A DNA stretch of 64,000 bases, from positions 7,561,001-7,625,000 of the forward strand of contig CM043942.1 in the NCBI GenBank assembly GCA_014529385.2. Reading direction: 5' to 3'. A program made the position numbers and the translations under genes. This stretch comes from Adiantum capillus-veneris. Taxonomy: Eukaryota; Streptophyta; Polypodiopsida; Polypodiales; Pteridaceae. The stretch's first letter is position 1, and every line of letters begins with the position of its first letter. Positions 11,881 to 24,328 of the stretch are shown here, piece by piece. The notes under the pieces were generated by a model, which saw only the letters and a program-made list of their open reading frames with translations, was not told the DNA's origin and made no database searches.

Positions 11881-12989
11881 TGTCCCCCTTCCTGATATAG
11901 ATTCCGTCCTCGGAATATAACAGTGCAGCATCGGGATCCACGATAGAAGTACCTGTGTCAGAAGAAAAACAACATTGTGAAAGCTCAAAGGCAACATGTG
12001 CAGGTGTGCAATAAGTGAGATGCATACATGATATTCTAGAAAATGCAAAAACAAATTCATGAATTGTAATATTGTCAACTAGAACAAGTGTAGTACCTGA
12101 ATAAAATGCAATTGGGTTAAGGTCTATTAGGTTGACTCTAAGAGAAGTACACAAGAGCTGGGGCTAAAGTACTAGATTGACCAACGTTAATTAAAAAATG
12201 TCAACTAAAGAGTAGTTAACCCTGGGAATGCTCATAGGGTTAACTACGAGCAAAGTGTCTAAGGACTAGTGATCTTGTCATTGATACCACTTAACTGTGA
12301 TCAATTGGGTAGTTAGAGTAGTTAGAACTTTGCTAATCACTAAACTCTAAAACTGAAACACTCCTATCGTACTAATCCTACCTACCCTTCATTACTCGAG
12401 TAATGAGGATCAAAGGTGTTTGATGACATAGGCTTCTGTTTCAGTGTACCGGATGTCACATGTGTAGGTCTGGGTCAATGATTTTGACTAGTATTATGCA
12501 CACTCATTTGCTAATTTCTCTTGCTCTTTAATTAAAAAAGAAAAAAACTGGGGTGGTTAGTTACTATATATCTATATATATACAATCCCTAAAATCGGAA
12601 AGCTCACGGGTCAGGGAAAGAAGGGTAAGAGGGAAATAATTCAATAGGCTGACGTGAATGAAGACTCCCACTTCCTTGGGTAGATCATACCTTTTGGAAC
12701 GATGTCGTCACCCTTTGAAACCAATTGTTCCAAGTTGTTATGGGTGAAGGCTTTAACCGATATTTTTCGACCGCCCTATGCGTTTCATATAGTTGCAAGG
12801 GTGGTAAGGTACTCTCCCATGATTTTATTTGCAACATTGTTGTAGATGGTGAGCTTACAACGGGAGGTGCAAACTCTTCCTTGTTTGTATGGATATGTAC
12901 AATGGTAGGTGGAGGTTGTGTCGAAGCTTCTATTTCCATATAGGAACTATATGAAGAGCAAGAAGCTTCATTTGACTTTCTTGTTCCTC
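11881..12989 (-). other. 3' non-coding region of element A
   Basis: Non-coding stretch between the tail of pol and the 3' LTR. The part near 12650-12730 matches B near 37220-37310. No counterpart of B's 152-residue ORF was seen. I recognise nothing else in it. Confidence 0.5.
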
Positions 12990-13830
12990 AGCTAGGTGGA
13001 AAAAATCGTTCTTTCTTCGGTACCCAAACTAGCTCTGGAGCGGGTGTGTAGCATTCCGTGATTTTTTTCTTTCCGCAATCTTCAATTTGTTTTGGAGCCA
13101 CAATATTGGGCTCACATGGGCCATGTGACAAGTAAGAGCACAAATATGTTTTGGCACCTAGATTTGATCATTTCCTTCATAGTAGCCTTGGGCTTCCAAT
13201 AGTTTTTTAGGAATCCAACGCAATGTTTCTTTACATTTCTTGGGGCGAGTGGGAAGTCTCTTACCAGGCTCCTATCTTTTAGCACTAGCTATGGTCGCTA
13301 AAGAATATTTAGGGACCCACTTGTATGTTTTCTTTGTTATATTGGGATGGGTCTTGTGTGTCTCAAGATTTATTTCAACTACATTAGTTGAAGCTGTAGA
13401 GAGTTGAGCTATGGGACATATGGTTCAACCTCTTGGACATGCAATGTTTTGGGTTTCATTTCCTTAAGAGGCAATATCGCAGGGACTATGGCTTGAGTGG
13501 AAGGGCTAAGAGTTGGTTTTTGCGTTGTGACACCTCCAGTCCCCCAATCAATAGTGCATTTGGTGGCTATCATCCACGTGTGTCCTAGGGTTATATTACC
13601 CTCCATAGTTCCAGTAGGCATGACCAGAAAGTCTTGAGCTACAAACCCATTGTCATAACTGACAGAAGTGTGCCGGATTCCAAACACCGTATTTTTTTCC
13701 TTGTTGACACCCTTGACTTGGATAATACTCTCAGATAGAGGTGGCTTTCCCAACTGACACCACACTCCATAAGATAACAAATTATGTTGAGCTCTTGTAT
13801 CCAATAATGCGTTATATAGTACTCTCCCAT
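12990..13830 (-). pseudogene. Second protease-like domain and W-x-P-K tail of element A
   Basis: The N-terminal part is retropepsin-like: the DTGA of element B's copy is here DTRA, followed by QHNLLSYGVWCQLGKP. About 75 residues later comes ITLGHTWM, in the place of the flap-side hydrophobic-Gly motif. After a frame change come the tail words KWVPKYS, RWIPKKLLEAQGYY and LVWVPKKERF, matching B. The catalytic Gly-to-Arg change and stops (for example before VPKH near 13155) make it inactive. In full elements this region lies after integrase. Here it is joined through a deletion to the linker upstream. Confidence 0.75.
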
Positions 13831-14055
13831 AGAGGCTATTTAATTCATTTGGATATCGTAGAGGTGGCTTGGATTCTAATGAATCATCATCAGTGTCTTC
13901 AAAAAATGCTTGCGTGATTCCCAGACCTCTTGTTGGCGTCTACGACGTTGTTGTCTTTCTCGCGCCTCAACTCTGGCTTGGATCTTTTTAAGCTCTTCCT
14001 TTTCTTTGACTGCTTTCTTTTCATTTATTCTAGCACGCACATTTGCTTGATATCA

Positions 14056-14274
14056 TCACCTCTTATATCTCTTACTCCTCTTGTCTAATTTTTGATTACG
14101 GCCGATCTCTAGTGAAGTGTCACTAAATGAATCGCTACTTGTGTCTTCTGCTCCCTTGGATAGGTTGCCATTTAGGGTACCACTGGGCCTTGAATGGTTT
14201 GTTCCCACATTTTCACTAAGATTTAACTCAGAGTCTTCGTCCTCAGAGTCATTTTCAATTAATGAATCTGACAA
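14056..14274 (-). pseudogene. Acidic linker of element A, next to the RT-integrase deletion
   Basis: Ser/Asp/Glu-rich segment (NDSEDEDSELN) corresponding to the linker of element B at 41619-42269. It ends at two consecutive TGA codons where B has two CGA codons. Beyond them the frame stays open: RARIN, which in B leads to RT, is joined near 14025 to KKIQARVEARERQQ, which in B lies after integrase. Confidence 0.7.
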
Positions 14275-14676
14275 ATTGTGTGGGCTATTTGTGAGACGCT
14301 ACTGGTTCCAATCCCAGTCAAACCTTCATCTTATAGGTCATCTGAAGCTATATGCATTGCTTCCATCATATTTAAGGGTACGAGTGGTGGCATTTCATCC
14401 GCCTCATATGTTGCCCAGGTTGTTTCCCTGTTTCCCCAATTGTCTATGGTTGCTGCTAGGTGGACCCAATCCACATTGTCCCGACTCAGTCATCCCAGGT
14501 AGTACATCCATATAAGGAGAATCTTTCCCAACATCAGTGTCCGCTTTACACGTGTAACAATACTACAATGGGGCAGAGTGAACTGTGGTGTCAGATCTAT
14601 GATCAATTATAAACCTATTTCCTAGAGGATCTGCTCTACTAGTTACAAGATCCACTCAAATGACAAAATCTTGGAA

Positions 14677-15144
14677 CTATAAGTAGACATGATTTTTAGA
14701 CCAGTCATGCACCATTTTTGCTTCCCTCATGAAAGGATGTCCTAAGATCATCTCAGATGCCATAGTGTGCTTGGAGAAATCCATAACAATGAAGGTACTT
14801 CGTATTTTATGTCCAAAGACCTTGATCTTGAGATCTTCTAGCATCCCAATAGGTTTAACAATAGACCCATTGGCCATCTTTACTACTATGGTTGTGGTCC
14901 CAAGGTGAGGTCTTCCCATAGTTTCCCATCAATTTCTAGTCACAACGCTAACCCCAGCACCACCATCAAGGATTACCTTCACAGTTAATCCCTTGGTAGT
15001 GATTGGTATGGTTGCATTGGATTCATCGCCCTCAAAGTATTGTCCCAACTTGTTAACAAGTATTTCTACAACAAGGTTCTCATCTAGGTTGGGTTGTGGA
15101 TCTACGTGTTCCTCCTCTATTGGCATCTCCCTAGCTCCATCCAT
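14677..15144 (-). pseudogene. First protease domain of element A
   Basis: Two same-frame pieces carry the retropepsin-like domain that precedes RT in this family. Visible are NKLGQYFEGDESNAT, the active-site word DGGAGVSVV, MANGSIVKPIGML, and the closing motif EMILGHPFMREAK. The frame is split by a stop after the active site (near 14929) and ends in TAG at 14677, where B continues for seven more codons to a TGA. That TGA is shared by A (14656-14658) and B (42414-42416). Confidence 0.75.
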
Positions 15145-15192
15145 CTGTGCAAATTGTGGTAGCCCAACCTTCAGTTCTCCATTGAGGAAAGC

Positions 15193-16293
15193 TCAAAGAG
15201 CTAAGAGTAGCTTAGGGTCTCCATATAATTTGGACATGATGGTGGTTCTGACTTCTAAAGCCATGAAATCCATCAATTTGGCAATATTTAACGGCATCTT
15301 TTGGGCAATCCCTTGATGTGGGGAGGATGGGATCTCCATTTCTTCGATAGGATCAGGTACTCCCTCTGTAAACATTCTTTCCATCAAGAAGTGAGTACGT
15401 CCACTTTTCCATGACTTTAAGTCACTTTCTTCTTGGATGACACTAGGTATGGCTAAGGGTCTATGGACTTGGTGAGGTTGTTGCTGCGTAGGGAACGCTG
15501 TGTCTGTAATCTGGATTTGCCTAGGTGCTGGTCCAAGATTCCTTTGGGTATCTTCTACCAAACTCCTTAATTCCTTTGGGTATCTTCTACCAAACTCCTT
15601 AATTGCTTAACTCGTTCGATCTCCTCTGTAGGGTTTGGATAAGTTCCTATCTTCTTAATGGATCTTGGCCATTGTGGCTCATGAAGTTCTTCCTTGTTGG
15701 TTTCTATTTTAGTGGTCGTTTTAGTCTCCATGGTTTCACCTAAAAACAGAATCCTCTTCAGTGTCATTCATATATATGGGGTCGTCACCAGTCCCTATGT
15801 TGGTCTTTGAATTGGGGTCTGACTTATCTGCTTTTTGCGATCTCTTCCTTCGTGTTTCCTTCTTTTTCTGAGATTGGGCAATTGATGCCGTGTCTCTTTC
15901 CTCAAGAATATAATTTTGTTTTTGGAGCATCGATCGTGTGAGTACGTTTACTGGTACCACAAGTGTACTTTGTGATGGCTCCTTGGTAACCTCAATCAAG
16001 CTTAATGGCATGATCTTCGGTGCATTTGGATTATTCGGACATTGGGCAATCAAATGATCTATGCCACATCGATTACACATGAGTATCGGCATTGTAGACG
16101 TGCTCGCTTGATTGGTTTGCATTAGTGTGGCGTTCTTTTGTAGCCTAATATGACACTCGGCCACATGATGTGGACCTCCACACTTATAACATTGAAGAGG
16201 TGGTCTCTTAGTAGTGTAATTGATATTTTGGCCTCTTGCAGCAAGAGCAGCTACTTGATAGACATGTTTGACTTGTCCCCAATAGTCCTCCAT
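15193..16293 (-). pseudogene. Zinc-knuckle region of element A
   Basis: Nucleic-acid-binding part of gag. It contains two knuckles of the form C-x2-C-x3-H-x4-C: CYKCGGPHHVAEC and CNRCGIDHLIAQC. A Lys/Arg-rich run (KKKETRRKRSQK) and a stretch leading to the protease follow. The region matches B residue for residue over long blocks. The frame is interrupted near 15540-15600 by a perfect 32-bp tandem duplication. Confidence 0.75.
15539..15602 (-). repeat. Tandem duplication, 2 x 32 bp, in element A
   Basis: The unit beginning TTCCTTTGGGTATCTTC occurs twice with no difference. Thirty-two is not a multiple of three, so it shifts the reading frame. Being perfect, it is probably recent. Confidence 0.95.
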
Positions 16294-16296
16294 GTA

Positions 16297-17500
16297 TTAT
16301 TGTGGGCTTTCTTCAAGTGCATCAATCCCATATGCAATATTAAGGTCTATATCTTCCTCACAGCCTTCCAAACAAGCAATAGATGACTCACGACCCACTT
16401 GATTCACAAAAGTGATTCTTAGATATGGTGGTTGCGGTCCTAGCACTGGAGGTGGTAAGGGTTTTGTTTGAACTACATTGCATTGAGATACCATGTAGCG
16501 GTGCTTTACTAACAAATGAGGTCATGGCGTGTTTCTTGGCATGCCCATCATTGGGGTAGGCATGGTAGCCATGGTGTCATCAAGGGAAAGATGAGCTAGA
16601 CTTGGAAAAGTAAAGCTATCACTTGTGGGCTCAGATTGCACTGAGACTCCTGGAAAAACAACATATGGAGGATCCATTGGACTTATCGAGGGAGTCTCCA
16701 TTTGCGATAAGGTTGGTTGTTTAGCCTTCCCTGTATCCAAGAATCTCATGAGACCCGTTGAAGGCATGTGAATCCCCTTGTTATGTCTCTCTAGCTCAAT
16801 AACCCTATGGATGACCTCACAAACTCTTTGTTGTTGATCCTCCACACTAGTAGCACCCGTTGTGGATTGTAGGACATCTAACCAACCCACGTGATAGGTG
16901 TGACCTGTGTATAGGTCGGTTAGAGTTTCCATTTGTAGTTCGTACTCCCAGTTCTCATTTAAGAACCCCTCTATCTAAGATTTATGTGCTAGGGGTGTCT
17001 TTTGAACTAGATGCAATGTGGCTCTCTATGGGTTGACCCTTACTGGTCGCTAATTTAGGAGCATTTGATTGCCCTCCTAGCAAGGATATTGACATAGGAT
17101 CTTTCTCTTTTAACTCTCTTTGTTGATCCGCCTTGCGTAAGCTCTCAATTTTCTTTTCCCTGGCCGCCGTGATGATATACCGCTCAACTTCTTGTACTTC
17201 GGCAAGGCTTCTACCATCAGGTAATATAACCTCGCACGAGAATAGCTCTGAAGAGTCAGGGGGTGCAGTGAATGGAGTATTCACGTGCACACTCTCTAAG
17301 AGCATAGGGTCTACGTTGGTCATGAATGGCGAATATACTTCCCCATGCCCCTGATTTACATCGTTAGCTCCATGTTCGGAGTGAGTGGCTCTACTAAAGG
17401 TTTCCTTCAAGAGGCTAAGCACACTCAGCCCGGACCGTGGGCCCATGGCATGCATGTCTTGGCTTGAGCTATCAAGATTAGGCATTGGGTAACCCTCCAT
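16297..17500 (-). pseudogene. Gag N-terminal part of element A (gag core deleted)
   Basis: Pieces match the N-terminal gag of B: SSQDMHAMGPR, LLPDGRSLAEVQEVERY, GHTYHVGWLDVLQST and MRFLDTGKAKQ. Near 16555 the match jumps to B's region just before the knuckles (VVQTKPLPPPVLGPQPP), so the capsid-like gag core is missing. The jump keeps the reading frame (ATM joined to PTP). A TGA at 16522 and one frame change near 16970 break it. Confidence 0.75.
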
Positions 17501-17772
17501 GACGTCCTAGTCAGAGGAAGAGTCATTAGACACTATATGTGGGTCCTGAGTGGTACTACCTTGGGTTTCTGCTGAGGGCCTAGAGCCTAAGGTAGAGGAA
17601 TAATGAGAACTCAAGTCAAAATGCTCGCTAGTTGCTCGACCTCTACCACATGACTAGAGCGCAGATGCATGTGCCTTTGGCACCCTACAAGCGTCGGCGA
17701 ATACCCTCGAAGGTTAACTGCCTAATTTTCGGGCGTTTTGCACCCTGTTTTCACTCGTTTTTTATGTTTTTT

Positions 17773-18560
17773 AATACCCTCGAAGGTTCTACCATTGAAG
17801 CAATAAGATCAGAGGGAAATAAGCACATTGATCAATGGAGGATGGTAGATTTTACTCATAGGTCCCATCACCAAATGAACCCAACATTTTTTACTGCTCT
17901 TGATGAGATTTATAGGAGATGGAATGAAAGGGCTATGAGGGTATACACAAAACCTTGCAGTAAAGAGGAAAATTCTTAAGCTGGAGAACCATTTGCTACT
18001 ATAGTTCAAGGATTGTCTTAATCATCAGCTACAAGAAAGCAAGGAGAAGATAAAGTACCTTCAATCATTGCTGAATATAGTCAGAAGAAAGAGGAAAAAG
18101 ACAAAGGAAGTTGAAGAATAGTAAGAGTCTCAAGGAAAGAGGTGGAGACTGCAATAGAATAATTAAAGTAGTGAGGTAAAACTGATTAATTGGTATCTTT
18201 GTCTTGCAAATTGGTACCTTTTTGTGCTATAGTCTTTGTTTGTGTTTACCTCAGGCCCGTAGTTCAGCCAAAGTGTTCACAAGGGAACATGAGAGGTGCA
18301 TCAAAATCATTTTTTGAAGTGATTCCACCTATTCTTACTGGAAACCTATTGGATGAAAGAAGATTTAAGGAGGCTAGGAAGAAATGCATCAATGGATTTT
18401 TGTAGAGTTCTACCTTGGACAAAGCTGAAGTTCAAGGCACTATGAACAAAGCTGGAATCAAGAAGGCAGGTTATCAAAAGCTATTCAAAATCATGAATAA
18501 AAACCTACAGCAGTCAAGAGTAAAGGTCTATGCTCTGTAGAGCTCTTAGCAATAATCACA
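17773..18560 (+). pseudogene. Unrecognised coding-like debris
   Basis: Two stretches read like protein but match no family I know. The first, ending at 17979, contains WRMVDFTHRSHHQMNP and YRRWNERAMRVYTK and is followed in another frame by a Lys-rich coiled-coil-like run. The second (near 18290-18540) contains SKSFFEVIPPILTGN, RRFKEARKKC and MNKAGIKKAGYQKLF, with in-frame stops. It lies between the broken end of element A and the leader fragment of the next gypsy copy, so it may be a piece of a third transposon or a captured gene. Confidence 0.35.
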
Positions 18561-18596
18561 GAAACTTTTGGACTTCAAACAACTCTTAAACACAAT

Positions 18597-18998
18597 TTAC
18601 CGTCTTTCCTACTTAGCGTTTTCCACTTCTCTGATGAGCCTAACAACAAATAAGACCTGCATAAAGTACTCTAGATCAGCAATTAAGATATCCTACTTAC
18701 CCTACTCCTACTCATCATGTGAGATGGTGATTTTGATGTCTTGGTTGCTTCCTGGCCTCACATGGACTCTCAAGTCAACCTACCACCACATCTACCACTC
18801 CACCTCCTACTCTCTACACCACAACCTACTACTACCTAAGACGGAAGATCTAGGCTAGACACACGCTCCCTAGACTTCTCCTAAGACCTAGAGAGTCCAC
18901 CACCCTCTGATCTTATCTAAATGTAAATAGTACTCTGGAAAGCCAGAGGGACCTCTATCCTCAAGGACTAGTCTCGGTCACCTACTTAGGGCCCTCGT
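18597..18998 (-). mobile_element. Leader fragment of gypsy copy 2
   Basis: Reverse complement of the leader start of element C (about 56384-56780). Shared landmarks are CATCTCACATGATGAGTAGG and TGTTAGGCTCATCA. Similarity stops near 18600, so only about 400 bp of the internal region remain and the palindromic part is missing. Confidence 0.7.
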
Positions 18999-19015
18999 CC
19001 CCAGCAGCGGCGCCA
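18999..19015 (-). promoter_or_regulatory. Primer binding site, tRNA-Asp type
   Basis: On the minus strand this reads TGGCGCCGCTGCTGGGG, one nucleotide inside the LTR. Compared with the complement of the tRNA-Asp 3' end there are two differences. Confidence 0.75.
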
Positions 19016-19016
19016 A

Positions 19017-20098
19017 TGTTGGACGGATACGCCGTGACAGACGTCAGCATAGCGAGAACTCACCTAACATATAATATCAACTGAGGACAGAGCTCGACCC
19101 GCAGGTGCATGGAAGCAAGAACAGGGTGTCAAACTACACTCGACTGACTCCTGACTAATTTCTACAGAGGTCTCTACCCAATGTCTAAGCTACAGCCTTC
19201 AAGAGTGCTTAAGAAGAGATTTCCTACAACGCTTACAAGAGCCAAACACCCATCAAACAGTCTCGAAACGCCACAGAACTTGAAGGAGACCCTACTAACA
19301 CCAATAGGTCACTCTCCCTAAGGTCCATGAACCAAAATCTCAACTCAAAACACCCAGTGCAAAATCGCGTAGAATGTCTGGCGGAAATTTGTAGGTCGTC
19401 GTTTCCGAAAACTAAAGTGCCTAATGTGTAGCTCTACTCAATGCGAACGCGTGGATATGTTGAAATGTAGAAACGGACAACGTATGCTCACCAAATCACT
19501 AGATGAAGCTCGTAGATGGAGCTCGCAAAACCGGACCGTACGCGCGCAATGTAGGTATTGGCGCGTAGCTCTTGTCAGGGGCAATACGCTACACTTCTCT
19601 GCACTCGATTCCAACCACTGGTACGCGCGTAGCGTCAAGAAGAAGCTCTCACTCTTTCTCGTACACAGTACGCTCACTCACAAACAGTAGATCAAATTAT
19701 TAGAAGTCCCCTTACAAAGCTTTAGGTTTTGGCTTATATACTAAGCCTTAGAAAACCTAATGTCTGACCAAAATGACCTTATTTGTCTCTAAGCTTCTAT
19801 AGAGCTTAATTACAACACCGTGAGCTGGCTTTGCTAATCCAACAAGCATCTGTGGCCAAAATACAATTGCCGACTTAAAATATGAAGTTCCCGTAAACAT
19901 TACAAAAGTGGCCGTAATGGCTCAAAATAATAATAACGGGATATTCGATGATGTCCATGAGCTTGTATCTTCACATTACAACATCCATCTTCGTTCTCAT
20001 CACTTCATCAGCATCTTTATTTGAAATCTTTAGAGAATCTTTGAGGAATCTTCATGGAATCTTTGTGGAAGCGTTGTTGAAAGGTTGACCTGTCAACA
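19017..20098 (-). mobile_element. LTR of gypsy copy 2
   Basis: Plus-strand view runs from TGTTGGACGG to CCTGTCAACA, with short terminal inverted repeats TGTTG/CAACA. Total 1082 bp. It adjoins the primer site on the left. It is related to the LTRs at 1538 and 55428 over the internal part (block near GTAGCTCTACTC) but differs at the outer end. No partner LTR is in the window, so this is a truncated element. Confidence 0.8.
19733..19740 (-). promoter_or_regulatory. LTR TATA box
   Basis: On the minus strand this reads TATATAAGCCAAAACC, at the same LTR position as the box at 2259-2266. Confidence 0.55.
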
Positions 20099-20838
20099 GT
20101 CACCCATGGTGACAATTAGTATGTGTGCCTTTGTTACCTCTAGAGTGGGGGTTTTGTGTTAAAAAAATTGGCGAGGTAATGCCACACATTCTAATAAAGT
20201 AGATATATTATGTCTTACAATCATTGGTGGATAGAAGATACATACATGCATCTAAAAAATGCAAGATATGAACACATTTGAATCATTTGTCATACATATT
20301 TATGTGAAGAAAGGTTTACACAGAATAAACAAGATATAGGTAGAAAATTTGGACAAGAAATAGAAGTTATATCCTCCTCTATTGATGTAGGTCAAACTAT
20401 GTACAATTATTGTAATGGAAATGGATGTTTCAATAATTTATTGTTTATTGGTACATCTTTTTGACCTTCTAAAGGCCTTAGTGCACTATGGGTGAAGGTA
20501 GTTCAAATTTTATGGCCCAAAGGATCTCAATTGTCTTGCAATGAAAAGAAATGATGGTCTTTTGAATGATATTTTTTAGAGTTGCATTCACCTTTTTGGA
20601 TTAAAAAGTGTATTCATAGGATTTTGATCTCATGATGTAAAGTATTGATAAAGAGTCTTTTGATTTAAGAATTTTATAAAGATTTATTTCATTTATTTAA
20701 TTGATTATTTACAAACTTATTGAAGTCTTAACAATTTATTCATACATTTATTTCCAAAAAATATAATATTATATTGTGAAAAAAAGTACTTAAAAATTTA
20801 GTGTCACTTTCTTGTTTTCTCTCTCACAAAGCAAGCTA
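20099..20838. other. AT-rich spacer, nothing recognised
   Basis: No reading frame or repeat of note. It ends at the possible Helitron terminus. Confidence 0.4.
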
Positions 20839-20862
20839 TCTATACTATTATAAAGTGGGGAG
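20839..20862 (+). mobile_element. Possible Helitron 5' terminus
   Basis: TCTATACTATTATAAAG preceded by A looks like the 5' end of plant Helitrons, which begin with TC, insert between A and T, and often read TCTATACTAT. I could not find a matching 3' end (hairpin followed by CTRR) downstream, where microsatellites dominate. Confidence 0.35.
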
Positions 20863-21151
20863 GGACTACGGGTCCCCCCCTGCCAGATGGTGATCGCTCC
20901 TGCATCTGTCGTGGCTATTATCCAGCCTAAGGAAAGAGAATTTGAAGTGATGTTGGCCTTTGAATTACCAACCGCCTGCCGTTTTGTGTGAGTTTCAAAA
21001 TGGGAAGCCATCTGCTTCTTGAAGGCTCCGCAACACGAGGGAGGGGCTTAGCCGATTTCTACAAACAGAGAGAAAGAAATTCTTGGAAGGGTTTTTGTGC
21101 AAGTCACTCGCTTCTTGAAACCTCTAGAGCATGACGGAGAGGCTCGACCCT

Positions 21152-21785
<634 letters not shown>

Positions 21786-21938
21786 CGTGATGCAGGAGAT
21801 CGTGCGCTCTCAGAGGTTGATAGAGACCTCTGTAGTTTGACCCCCCTCAGCTATGTGCCAACCAAGAAGGTAACTAACTTCTTATGTAAGATCTACTTTT
21901 ATTATTTCCATCAATCCTCCAGATGTGTGTGTGTGTGT

Positions 21939-23994
21939 AGTTGTTTTACCATAAATAATATGACATGATTGAACTTTTTACATTCAAAAGACACCTAGCT
22001 TTAGAAGAAATGAAATGATAAGTACAAAAGTAACTCAGTCTTATAATTAATTTTGTACAATATTTGTAAGAATGAAGCCTCATTCCAACAAAATGACAGA
22101 AGAACTTCCCAAGTAGTAAGTGAATGAATGTGTAATCCAGTGTAGGACAGCTAACCAAAGCCAAAGAAAATCTTCCAAGACAAGACAGAGTCCTTACTTG
22201 CATCCATCCAAACAAGACAACATATATGTTAGCCTTGGATGTGTTTTACAGGTATCAATGGACTATACCATTTGTTATCCATGTCAATCTTTTTATTAAA
22301 AAAATCAACTTTGTACAAGCTTAGCCCATAGTAAATGTTTTAACTCCCAAAATTTTCCTTTTATAGAAGAACTTTACATCATTTTGATTAGAAGGCCATT
22401 AGCCCTTCTAATCCAAGTGTCAGAATCCCCCCATATTTAGTCACAGTTCATCTTTTAGTAAAAGCACTAGTTAGTTTTAAATAAAAAATCTCCTTTAGTA
22501 GTCACAGTCCAACCATAGGCTAGTTTAATGTTTTCTCTAAGGCTGGGCAAAGTTATTAGGCCCATCATGTTACCAGAACTTACCATATTTTGTAAGTTAG
22601 CCTACCTTAATCATCCTTTTGGCCAACCCAAGTAGTCAGGAAGCCCTTGCAGAATCCAAAAAAATTTAATGCTACATAGTAAGCAATCCCATATGAGAAT
22701 ATACACAAGAGATCCTTGTAGAAATTTCCTCATGATGGTATCAGCCATTTAACTAATAACCAAGAGAAGTGAAGATACCATAAAACACCCATAAGTAGCA
22801 AGTTTAGGCCATATTTACACCAAAATTTACAAGATCATAGTGCCTATGTCGCAGCTGAAAGGCAGTGTACCAACCAAACTTTTAGGGAACCATCACAGAA
22901 GTAGTCACGATGATAATCAATACCATAGTGATGTAAATGGTAAACCATCCCTTTTAACCCTTCCTAAGCATTAGTCGGTAGTTAACAGCAAATAACCAAG
23001 TAAATGGGCCAAGTAGCCACTAGTGAGCCAGCAATCAAAGCGTACAGTTTTACCATTAAAATAAAGCCATAATCCGAAACAGTGATAGCATGCTTCTTGG
23101 CCAAAAAAAAAAAAACGCAGTCCTGGTATGCGGAAGGTGAAGCAACACCCCACTTTTCCAAGCTCTCCATCAATAAAATAACATGATTTTTACCCCGTCA
23201 TAGAGTAATAGTCATGCAACAAGGCACCAGACAGCCTGCCTTCTTGCAGCTGAGATTAGTAGGCAAGAGGGAAAAAAAATATATCCTTGTTTGTACAGAT
23301 TACCAGGGCAAAAAAGCAACAACCCTAGCCAACCCAGTGATCAAACCACCGAACCACTTAGGTGGAATTAAAAAAAAAACACCGGTTTTTTTGAGTTGAT
23401 AGTAGGTTGTGAACCATTAGTAATCATACGACGCAAAGCACCCCCATGTTTGGGATTAAAACATTGTAGGAAGAAACAACCCATAGCTTCCTATTAAAGT
23501 TGTGAAAAAAATCATCCTCTCAGAGTAACAAGCCTTTGCAGCATAAACATATAGCCATACAACAGTTAAAACAAACCAAAAAAAGGCAAATTCCGACCTG
23601 TGTTACTTGAGTTGAGAGCTCCATCCTTTGATGCAGTGGAAATTCGGATATGCAGTCATTAACTTTATGCAAGCAAACAGAGTACAACCGCAGCTAAGTG
23701 AGGGGCAGAGATGCGCCCTCACCTTTTAAATAGAGGAGGGAGGGAGGTTACCATAACTGCATATCATGCAGTTACCCAAGTGCAGGGAGATCTACAGCAC
23801 AGATGGTGAGGCCGCCTGCAAGGCGCAATGAAGAGGCAACCACGAGTGTTCACGGCCGGGTTTCACCCAAGGTTTATACACTCATGTACTGAGAAGGGCT
23901 ACATCCCATGGTAGTGCCCATAGGCGGTGGGTTTTACTATAGCCCCAAGAGCCAAGTAAGCTCTGGAATACCCCCAAGTTAGGTGATACAGTAT

Positions 23995-24025
<31 letters not shown>

Positions 24026-24165
24026 CCTTTTAAAAAATATATATACCACCGTCTTACCAAGCCTTTAGAAGTTATGAAGGTCCAAGTCCCATAGTGGAGA
24101 CTCAAACACTTTGAAGCTTTTTTTTTAAAAAAAGGAAAGGAATAGGAATTTATTAAGTAAGCACT
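21939..24165 (-). repeat. Flanking repeat, copy 1 (candidate pseudo-LTR of the Penelope-like element)
   Basis: A non-coding repeat of about 2.2 kb, also present as a second copy split by element B (33170-34549 and 48077-48893). Both copies start after a (TG)n tract at GTTTTACCATAAATAATATG and end just before (TG)n at TTTATTAAGTAA. Copy 1 holds the uninterrupted target site CAACCCTAGCCAACC near 23322. The two copies flank the Penelope-like coding region in direct orientation. The assignment to that element is inferred. Confidence 0.7.
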
Positions 24166-24198
24166 GTGTGTGTGTGTGTGTGTGTTGTTGTTGTTGTT

Positions 24199-24237
<39 letters not shown>

Positions 24238-24273
24238 CCACCTTGTCCAAGGCACCAAACACAATGAGTTAAT

Positions 24274-24300
24274 AGTAGGCCCATTGTGAATGGGCCTACT
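24274..24300. repeat. Perfect hairpin beyond the RT stop
   Basis: 12-bp arms AGTAGGCCCATT and AATGGGCCTACT around the loop GTG. It lies just 3' of the minus-strand RT reading frame and before (TG)n tracts (24166-24236), where a 3' UTR signal of the element could be expected. Confidence 0.85.
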
Positions 24301-24328
24301 TCCTTATTAGATTCTCGGTTAACCCAGG

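Larger units (their letters stand above)
11316..17730 (-). mobile_element. Element A: internally deleted gypsy element, minus strand
   Basis: Same family as element B at 34550-48076, by matching LTR, gag, knuckle, protease and tail sequences in the same order. Compared with B it lacks the gag core (about 1.4 kb, junction near 16555) and RT-RNaseH-integrase (about 3.2 kb, junction near 14025). It also lacks the extra ORF that B has before its 3' LTR. Only the 3' LTR (left end) is present. The right end stops near 17730 without primer site or 5' LTR. Homology to B is lost around a 16-bp direct repeat (17700-17715 and 17773-17788). Confidence 0.85.
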
